A DNA stretch of 56,186 nt. It comes from Deltaproteobacteria bacterium. GTDB lineage: Bacteria; Myxococcota_A; UBA9042. The notes under the pieces were generated by a model. That model ran no database searches. It saw nothing but the letters and a program-made list of their open reading frames with translations, and was not told the DNA's origin. Positions 50,465-56,186 of the stretch are shown here, piece by piece. Where the stretch lies: assembly GCA_020632665.1 (NCBI GenBank), contig JACKFC010000030.1, positions 1-56,186 on the forward strand, written 5' to 3'. Position 1 is the stretch's first letter. Each line of letters starts with the position of its first letter. The translations under genes were made by a program, and so were the position numbers.

Positions 50465-51862
50465 TTACGCCCCCGCGACTTCGCCGAGCGTCCGTTCGAG
50501 GATGGCGGCGGCGGCGTCGATCTCGGCGTCGCTCACCACCAACAGGGGCGGCAGGAAGCGGAGCCGGGTCGGCTGTGCGCCGGCGTTGAAGCCGAGCAGG
50601 CCGTTGTCGTAGAGTTTGCGCAGCAGCGCGCCGGCCATCTTCGCGTCACCGCCGAAGGGCGTGAAGCCGATCATCGCGCCGACGCCATAGGGCCCTTGCA
50701 CCCACTCGGGGTGCGCCGCCGCGATCCGCTCGAGGTGGTCAAGGAAGCGAGCGTGGATCGCCGCGTTGCGGCCGTCCTTGCCGAAATGACCGCCATCCGT
50801 GAGGCGACGGACGATCTGATCGCCGGCACGCAGCGCCGCCGAGGAGCCGGTGAAGGTCTGGCTCAGCAGGCCGGCGCCGGGGTTGTGCTCGGCGCGGAAG
50901 ATGGTCGCGCAGACCTGGCTCAGCTTGCCGACGGTCACGACGTCGATCAGGTCCGAGATGCCGAAATGCTGGAAGGCGAACATCGACTCGGTGCGGCCGA
51001 ACGACTGCACCTCGTCCGCCAGAACGGCGACGCCACGCTCGCGGCAGAGCTCGAAGATCGCGCGGAAGAATGCCTCGGTCCCGGTGTAGTAGCCGCCCTC
51101 GCCCTGCACCAACTCGGCGATGAAGAAGGCGTGTTGACCGGGGTAGCGGTCGAGGTGGCGGCGCAATACGGTGACCGCGTGACGGGTCGAGGACTCCGGC
51201 TTCTCCGGGTCGTAGAAGGGCACGTAGTCGACGTCGACCGCCTTCGGCACCCCGACGCGGTACCCCGGTTTGTCGGTGACCCAGCTCATGCCGAGGGTGC
51301 GGCCGGCGAAGCAATGCGAGAAGGCGAGGGCGCGGTTGGCCGGCGCCTTGGCCTGGAACAGGATCTTGGCCGCGTTTTCGTTCGCCATCGCGCCGGTGGT
51401 GGTCAGGAAGCAATGCGAGAAGCGACCGGGCGCGTCGCGGTTGGCTTCGGCCACCAAGCGCTCGGAGAAGAGCAGGCTCTCGGGGTTCTGCTGCAGGTTG
51501 CCCTGCATGATCGTGTCGCCGAGCGCGGCGTCGAGCGCCGCGTCGAAGACCTCGGCGTCGCCGTGGCCATAGGGATGTGCGCCGATGCCGCTGATGAAGT
51601 CGAGCTTCACCGAACCGTCAGCCAGCTCGACCCAGGCGCCGTTGCCCAAGCCCGAGCCGAGGTAGGGGAAGAAGAGGCCGCGGCCGCGCGCCGAAGCGAA
51701 GCGCTCGAGCATCGCGGCGTAGCCGGCGGCGAGGCTCGGATCCGCGGCCTGCGGCTCGGCGGGCAAGGCGCCGCGGTGTTCGGCCAGCGCGGCCTGCAGC
51801 AGCGCGCGGGCTTCGTTGACGCGAGGATCGTTGCGCAGTCGGTCGAATCGGGTCTGTGCCAT
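50465..51862 (-). CDS. class III PLP-dependent aminotransferase, probable succinylornithine-type transaminase
   Basis: The 465-residue protein starts at ATG 51862 with GGGAG 7 bases upstream. Class III features are present: LDFISGIGAHPYGHGDAEVF, the TTTGAMANENAAKILFQ motif, FIAELVQGEGGYYTG, VAVLADEVQSFGRTESMFAF with the cofactor Asp, and VVTVGKLSQVCATIF with the PLP-binding Lys. As the first gene before astA and astD it fills the AstC position (step 3, succinylornithine transamination). However, it differs from E. coli AstC/ArgD in the DEVQSFGRTESMFAFQHFGI region, is about 60 residues longer, and opens with RGLFFPYLGSGLGNGAWVEL. It could be a different class III subfamily recruited to the pathway, or act on another omega-amino substrate. 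Confidence 0.8.
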   Translation of the reverse strand: MAQTRFDRLRNDPRVNEARALLQAALAEHRGALPAEPQAADPSLAAGYAAMLERFASARGRGLFFPYLGSGLGNGAWVELADGSVKLDFISGIGAHPYGHGDAEVFDAALDAALGDTIMQGNLQQNPESLLFSERLVAEANRDAPGRFSHCFLTTTGAMANENAAKILFQAKAPANRALAFSHCFAGRTLGMSWVTDKPGYRVGVPKAVDVDYVPFYDPEKPESSTRHAVTVLRRHLDRYPGQHAFFIAELVQGEGGYYTGTEAFFRAIFELCRERGVAVLADEVQSFGRTESMFAFQHFGISDLIDVVTVGKLSQVCATIFRAEHNPGAGLLSQTFTGSSAALRAGDQIVRRLTDGGHFGKDGRNAAIHARFLDHLERIAAAHPEWVQGPYGVGAMIGFTPFGGDAKMAGALLRKLYDNGLLGFNAGAQPTRLRFLPPLLVVSDAEIDAAAAILERTLGEVAGA

Positions 51863-52025
51863 CTCGTGCTCCCTGTGCAGCCGGCGTCGCGGGCCGGCGC
51901 GCCCCCTGCTACCGCATCGGATGGCGCAGCGGAAGTCCCGGAGCGCGTCGTTGCGCGCTTTCGTTCTCGTCCCGGCTCCGCTACGGTCCGGCGCCTCGGC
52001 CGTCGCGGTCGCTTGGGAGGTGCTC

Positions 52026-52991
52026 ATGTCCGTGCCCGCCGCCTTTGCCGGCAAGACCCGGCTGCCGGTGATCGCCGCGCCGATGTTCCTCGTCTCCCTA
52101 CCGGAGCTCGTCGTCGCCGCCTGCGAGGCCGGCGTCGTCGGTACCTTCCCGGCGCTGAATCACCGCACTTCCGAGGGTTTCGACGCCTGGCTCGGCGAGA
52201 TCGAGACCCGGCTCGAGGCCAGCCGCAACGCCCGCGTCGGCACCGACCTGCCGCCTGTCGCGCCCTATGGCGTCAACCTGATCGTCCACCGCACCAACCC
52301 GCGGGTCGAGGCCGACTTGGCGATCTGCGTCGAGCATCGCGTGCCGCTGGTCATCACCTCGCTCGGCGCGGTCCGTGAGGTCGTCGACGCGGTGCACAGC
52401 TACGGCGGCGTCGTCTTTCACGACGTGACCAACGTCCGCCACGCCGAGAAGGCCATCGCCGCCGGCGTCGACGGCCTGATCCTGGTCACCGCCGGCGCAG
52501 GCGGGCACGCCGGGACCACCTCGCCCTTCGCGCTGCTGCCCGAGATCCGGGCCCGCTTCGACGGCACGATCTGCCTCGCTGGCTGCATCTCCGATGGCCG
52601 CGCCGTGGCCGCCGCGATCGCCCTCGGGGCCGACTATGCCTATATGGGCACCCGCTTCATCGCGACCCGTGAGGCCGCGGCCTCCGAGGACTACAAGCAG
52701 ATGCTGGTCGACTCGGCGTCGGCCGATATCTACTACACCGCCGCGATCTCCGGGATCCCCGCGAGCTTCCTGATGCCGAGCCTGCGCCGGGCCGGGCTCG
52801 ACCCGAGCAAGCTCTCCGCCGACAAGGAGATCGACCTCGGCAAGGAGCTCGACCCCGACGCCAAGGCCTGGAAGGACGTCTGGTCTGCCGGCCAGGGCGT
52901 CGCCGCGATCCACGACGTGCCGACCGTGGCCGAATTGGTCGACCGGCTCGCGGCCGAAATGGACGTCGCCCGCACCGCGCTGGGCGCGTAG
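52026..52991 (+). CDS. nitronate monooxygenase / FMN-dependent 2-nitropropane dioxygenase family
   Basis: The 321-residue TIM-barrel flavoprotein has family motifs: RLPVIAAPMFLVSLPELV, ACEAGVVGTFPALN, FHDVTNVRHAEKAIAAGVDG, the FMN-phosphate region VTAGAGGHAGTTSPF, and ALGADYAYMGTRFIATREAA. It oxidises nitronates or related compounds using O2. Many members annotated this way have unknown physiological substrates. ATG 52026 follows GGGAGGTGCTC. It is divergent from the aminotransferase operon. A hairpin and a palindrome separate it from the acyl-CoA dehydrogenase gene downstream. Confidence 0.88.
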   Translation: MSVPAAFAGKTRLPVIAAPMFLVSLPELVVAACEAGVVGTFPALNHRTSEGFDAWLGEIETRLEASRNARVGTDLPPVAPYGVNLIVHRTNPRVEADLAICVEHRVPLVITSLGAVREVVDAVHSYGGVVFHDVTNVRHAEKAIAAGVDGLILVTAGAGGHAGTTSPFALLPEIRARFDGTICLAGCISDGRAVAAAIALGADYAYMGTRFIATREAAASEDYKQMLVDSASADIYYTAAISGIPASFLMPSLRRAGLDPSKLSADKEIDLGKELDPDAKAWKDVWSAGQGVAAIHDVPTVAELVDRLAAEMDVARTALGA

Positions 52992-52996
52992 GCATC

Positions 52997-53012
52997 AAAC
53001 CCCCAAGGGTTT
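52997..53012 (+). terminator. short hairpin after the nitronate monooxygenase gene
   Basis: AAACCC (52997-53002), loop CCAA, GGGTTT (53007-53012), then CGTTTCTC. The stem is AU-poor but short. It may partly end transcription before the next gene. Confidence 0.45.
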
Positions 53013-53024
53013 CGTTTCTCCCAT

Positions 53025-53036
53025 CCTCTCGAGAGG
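53025..53036 (+). promoter_or_regulatory. 12-bp palindrome containing the acyl-CoA dehydrogenase ribosome site
   Basis: CCTCTCGAGAGG is a perfect palindrome. Its right half, GAGAGG (53031-53036), is the Shine-Dalgarno 7 bases before ATG 53044. It may be a repressor site or may reduce ribosome access when folded. Confidence 0.45.
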
Positions 53037-53043
53037 TCCGACG

Positions 53044-54882
53044 ATGAGCACCGTGCATCACTACAAGGCCAACCTTCGCGATATCTACTTCAACCTCTTC
53101 GAAGTATTGAAGGTCCAAGAGACCAGCATGGGCCACGGCCCGTTCGCGATGGAGGAGGACGAGGCGCGCGGCGCACTCGAGGCCGTCGCCGAGCTGGCCG
53201 AGGGGCCCTACGCCGAGGGCTTCGCGTCTGCTGACCGCGAGGGCCTGCGACTCGACGGCGCTGGCAACGTCACCGTGCCGGCCGGCGTGCGGCGGTCGCT
53301 TTCGACCTACTTCGACGCAGATTGGCACTTGCTCGAGACGCCCGCGTCGCTCGGTGGCTTCGAGGCGCCGCATTCGGTGTCCTGGTCGGCCTTCGAGCTC
53401 CTCGCTGGCTCGCACGCTGCCGCGACCTTCTACCTGCTCGGCGCGGTCAACGCGCGGGTGATCGACAAGCTCGGCACGCCTTCGCAGAAGGAGCGCTTCG
53501 CGCGCCCGATCATCGCGCGAAAGTGGGGCGGCACGATGGTGCTGACCGAGCCTGACGCCGGCTCCGACGTCGGCGAGGCGCGCAGCTCGGCGGTCCACGT
53601 CGAAGGCGATCTGTGGAAGCTCGAGGGCACCAAGCGCTTCATCACCAATGGCGACGCCGACACCTTCGAGAACATCATCCACTTGGTCCTGGCACGGCCC
53701 CAAGGCGCGGGCCCGGGCACCAAGGGCCTGTCGATGTTCATCGTGCCGAAGTTCATCCCGAACGAGGATGGTTCGCTCGGAGATCGCAACGGAATCTACG
53801 TCAGCAAGCTCGAGCACAAGATGGGCCTGCACGCATCGGCGACCGCCGAGATGGTGATGGGCGACGACCGCGGCGCCTGCTACGGCTGGCTGGTCGGCGA
53901 GGTCCACGACGGCATCCGCCAGATGTTCCAAGTCATCGAGCACGCACGCATGGCAGTCGGCGTGAAGAGCTACTCGACCCTCTCCACCGGCTACCTCAAC
54001 GCGCTCGCCTACGCCCAGGAGCGCATCCAGGGGCCCGACCTGGCGCAGGCCGCAGACAAGGAGGCGCCGCGCGTCGCCGTCATCCGCCACCCCGACGTTC
54101 GCCGCATGTTGATGAGCCAGAAGGCCCACGCAGAAGGCATGCGCTCGCTCGCGCTCTATACCGCATGGTGCCAAGATCAGGTCGCGATCGCTGGCGGTCA
54201 CGGAGCGAAGGAGGCGCGCGCCTGGGACAAGCGCAACGACCTGCTCCTGCCCCTGGTCAAGGGCTACAGCTCGGAGAAGGCTTGGGAGCAACTCACGCTT
54301 TCGCTGCAGACCTACGGCGGCTCCGGCTACATCGCTGATTACCCGGCCGAGCAATACCTTCGCGATCAGAAGATCGACACGCTCTACGAGGGCACGACCC
54401 ACATCCAATCGCTCGATTTGCTGTTCCGCAAGATCGCCCGCGACGGTGGTCAGACCTTCGGTGCGCTGCTGGCCGAGATCGCCGAGACGGCGCAGGGCAA
54501 GGGCGAGACCTTCACCCCCGAGGTCGCCGAGGCGCTCGCCGAGGAGCGCGGTCGCCTCGCCCGCGCGCTCGGCGATATGGAAGGCATCTTCGCCGCATTG
54601 ATGGAGAAGATGGACGCCTCGATCTACCACGTCGGCCTGCAGGGCAACCGGATCCTCTTCGCCGTTGCCGAGCTCGTCATCGGTTGGCGGCTCGTCCTCG
54701 GCGCCTCCGTCGCCAGCGCCGCGCTCCCGGGCGCCAGCCGCAAGGACCAGGGCTTCTACCAAGGCAAGCTCGCCGCGGCCCGGTGGTGGTGCGAGAACGT
54801 CCTGCCCGGCCTGACCCTGACCCGGAAGATGGTCGAGTCGAGCTCGCTGCAGCTGATGGAGCTGAGCGACGAGGCGTTCTGA
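53044..54882 (+). CDS. acyl-CoA dehydrogenase, long C-terminal form
   Basis: The 612-residue FAD enzyme oxidises acyl-CoA to 2-enoyl-CoA. Core motifs: GTMVLTEPDAGSDVGEA, KLEGTKRFITNGDADTFENI, HKMGLHASATAEMVM, and the catalytic-base region DTLYEGTTHIQSLDLLF with the Glu before Gly-Thr-Thr. An extra N-terminal segment (YKANLRDIYFNLFEV) and a C-terminal helical domain (EVAEALAEERGRLARALGDM onwards) make it about 600 residues. This size is typical of the AidB/DmdC-like and very-long-chain acyl-CoA dehydrogenase branch. It probably works in beta-oxidation or branched-acid breakdown with an electron-transfer flavoprotein. Confidence 0.93.
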   Translation: MSTVHHYKANLRDIYFNLFEVLKVQETSMGHGPFAMEEDEARGALEAVAELAEGPYAEGFASADREGLRLDGAGNVTVPAGVRRSLSTYFDADWHLLETPASLGGFEAPHSVSWSAFELLAGSHAAATFYLLGAVNARVIDKLGTPSQKERFARPIIARKWGGTMVLTEPDAGSDVGEARSSAVHVEGDLWKLEGTKRFITNGDADTFENIIHLVLARPQGAGPGTKGLSMFIVPKFIPNEDGSLGDRNGIYVSKLEHKMGLHASATAEMVMGDDRGACYGWLVGEVHDGIRQMFQVIEHARMAVGVKSYSTLSTGYLNALAYAQERIQGPDLAQAADKEAPRVAVIRHPDVRRMLMSQKAHAEGMRSLALYTAWCQDQVAIAGGHGAKEARAWDKRNDLLLPLVKGYSSEKAWEQLTLSLQTYGGSGYIADYPAEQYLRDQKIDTLYEGTTHIQSLDLLFRKIARDGGQTFGALLAEIAETAQGKGETFTPEVAEALAEERGRLARALGDMEGIFAALMEKMDASIYHVGLQGNRILFAVAELVIGWRLVLGASVASAALPGASRKDQGFYQGKLAAARWWCENVLPGLTLTRKMVESSSLQLMELSDEAF

Positions 54883-54921
54883 GTCTTCTTCCGATCCGGC
54901 CATGTGCGGGCCCTTTGGCTG

Positions 54922-54949
54922 TTGACCCAGCAGCGGGCAACTCTAGACT
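54922..54949 (+). promoter_or_regulatory. promoter for the last lipoprotein gene
   Basis: TTGACC (54922-54927), a 16-bp spacer, and TAGACT (54944-54949). It lies 50 bases before ATG 55000. Confidence 0.5.
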
Positions 54950-54999
54950 GCGCATCGGGGCCGGTCGGCGTGCCGTCGATCGGAAGTTGCGGGGGCCAG

Positions 55000-56186
55000 A
55001 TGCAGAACAGAGCCCGTTCGAGTGGCGGCGCTTCGGTCGGAGTCCTGACTCTGGTCGTCGCCGTGTCGTTGCTCGGTGCCTGTAGCGGCGGCGACGACGC
55101 CGGCAACAACAGCGGTGCGGACGCGCAGACGGCGACGGATGGCTCGATCTCCGGCGAGGTCACCGGCGATATCGGCAGCGGTGACACCGCGACCACCGAC
55201 ACCGGCGGAACCGATATCGGCGGTGCGGACACCGACGACGCCGGCACCGGTGACGCTACGACCGCCGACGGCACCGACGTCGAGGATACCGGGCCGGACA
55301 CCGCTGGCCTCGACTGTCCAGGCGGCGCCGGATGTGTCTGCAGCGGCAACAGCGACTGCGACAACGGCCTCTGCATCGATACGCCGGACGGCAAGCGTTG
55401 CGCCGAGAAGTGCATCGACACCTGCAAGAACGGCTACTCCTGCAAGCAGTTCGGTGATTCGGACGTCGTCTTCGTCTGCCTACCCGACTACCTCTCGCTC
55501 TGCTCGCCGTGCCAGAGCAAGTCCGATTGCGCCTACCAGGGCGTCGAGGCGCTCTGCTTGGACTACGGAGCGCTCGGTCACTTCTGTGGCGGCAAGTGCA
55601 AGCAGGACTCTGATTGTCCCGACGAGAACTACGCCTGCGTCGACGTCCTCGACGAAGACAGCGGCAGCCTCGTCAAGCAATGCAAGCGCAAGCCCGACGA
55701 CACCGGTGCGCCGACCCTCTGCCCGTGCACTGCGTGGTCGAAGGCCGCGGCGAAGAAGACGACCTGCACCGTCACCAACGCCATCGGCACGTGCAGCGGC
55801 ACGCGGCAATGCGGCCCGAACGGCATGTCGGATTGCTCGGCGCCGACGCCGGTCGAAGAGTCCTGCAACAACCTCGACGACGACTGCGACGGGCAGACGG
55901 ACGTGCTGCCCGCGTCGGCGGTCTGTACCCAATCGGCGTGGCTCCCGCTCGGCAGCGCCGCCACGTGCACGACCGACTCGGACTGCACCGTCGCCGGTGA
56001 GAGCTGCGATCCCGCGGCCAAGCTCTGCCACAAGCTGATCGGCACCTGTTCGGGCAAGGCCGTCTGCGAGGGCGGCAAGCAGGTCTGCAAGGACGTCGCG
56101 ACGCCGAAGCTCGAGTCCTGCAACGGCGACGACGATGATTGCGACGGCGCGATCGACGAGGACTTCGCCTGGGAGCATCCGCAATC
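55000..56186 (+). CDS. cysteine-rich MopE-like lipoprotein, 3' end outside the window
   Basis: At least 395 codons are open to the window edge without a stop. ATG 55000 gives a lipoprotein signal (VGVLTLVVAVSLLGAC). A linker rich in Thr, Gly and Asp follows (DTATTDTGGTDIGGADTDDA), to about residue 105. Then come Cys-rich segments (CVCSGNSDCDNGLCIDT, CKQDSDCPDENYACVDV). Two metal-binding-type repeats are visible: ESCNNLDDDCDGQTD and the end-of-window SCNGDDDDCDGAIDED, the MopE motif found in secreted proteins of this phylum. More repeats probably follow. Signal, linker and Cys repeats follow the same plan as the other large lipoproteins here. Ligand and role are unknown. Confidence 0.88.
   Translation, partial: MQNRARSSGGASVGVLTLVVAVSLLGACSGGDDAGNNSGADAQTATDGSISGEVTGDIGSGDTATTDTGGTDIGGADTDDAGTGDATTADGTDVEDTGPDTAGLDCPGGAGCVCSGNSDCDNGLCIDTPDGKRCAEKCIDTCKNGYSCKQFGDSDVVFVCLPDYLSLCSPCQSKSDCAYQGVEALCLDYGALGHFCGGKCKQDSDCPDENYACVDVLDEDSGSLVKQCKRKPDDTGAPTLCPCTAWSKAAAKKTTCTVTNAIGTCSGTRQCGPNGMSDCSAPTPVEESCNNLDDDCDGQTDVLPASAVCTQSAWLPLGSAATCTTDSDCTVAGESCDPAAKLCHKLIGTCSGKAVCEGGKQVCKDVATPKLESCNGDDDDCDGAIDEDFAWEHPQ

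Noticed and set aside
50465..51862. L-lysine 6-aminotransferase
   Set aside because: The N-terminal and substrate-region motifs do not follow that family, and the operon context with astA and astD favours a succinylornithine-type role.

Overview
This is a GC-rich bacterial chromosome segment, about 68-70 percent GC, packed with genes on both strands. The content points to Myxococcota (a myxobacterium-like deltaproteobacterium). It has very long cysteine-rich lipoproteins with NHL and CTDC (DDGxxCTxDxC) repeats, a Ser/Thr kinase fused to an ATPase and TPR module, HD-GYP signalling, TTG and GTG starts, and MopE-type repeats. No species-level marker, rRNA or tRNA gene was seen, so the assignment is an inference.

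Layout. 1-2.7 kb: end of a TPR protein, a small exported protein, and an amt-PII ammonium unit. 2.7-6 kb: an exported TPR protein facing a TonB gene with tandem Fur-like boxes, then a tandem-PLAT protein with a degenerate zinc-protease domain. 6-14 kb: one gene for a 2666-residue lipoprotein made of four six-repeat NHL propellers separated by cysteine-rich cassettes. It is preceded on the same strand by a phasin gene. 14.8-19.4 kb: a lipoprotein, an endonuclease/exonuclease/phosphatase-family enzyme, a class II glutamine amidotransferase, an enoyl-CoA hydratase and a TatT-like lipoprotein. 19.6-27 kb: a 999-residue CTDC-repeat lipoprotein, a MuiA-like protein and an IgGFc-binding-type lipoprotein. 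27-31.7 kb: a giant kinase-ATPase-TPR regulator divergent from LexA. 31.7-36 kb: an operon with an ABC exporter and a membrane metallophosphoesterase. 36.5-39.4 kb: the bpt-hypothetical-Nudix-hemC operon. 39.4-44.6 kb: the prkA-yeaH-spoVR operon plus a fourth small gene. 44.9-51.9 kb: a lipoprotein, a GAF/HD-GYP protein and an arginine succinyltransferase-type operon (aminotransferase-astA-astD). 52-54.9 kb: nitronate monooxygenase and acyl-CoA dehydrogenase. 55 kb to the end: a truncated MopE-like lipoprotein.

Two themes stand out. The first is a large exported, disulfide-rich lipoproteome with a shared plan: signal peptide, lipidation Cys, Asp/Ala/Gly/Thr linker, Cys-rich repeats. The second is nitrogen and carbon limitation: Amt-PII, PrkA/YeaH/SpoVR, the Ast pathway, phasin and acyl-CoA metabolism. 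Several regulatory sites are visible: Fur-like boxes at tonB, a palindrome inside the lexA promoter spacer, TGC-rich sites near the phasin gene, and ribosome binding sites embedded in inverted repeats.
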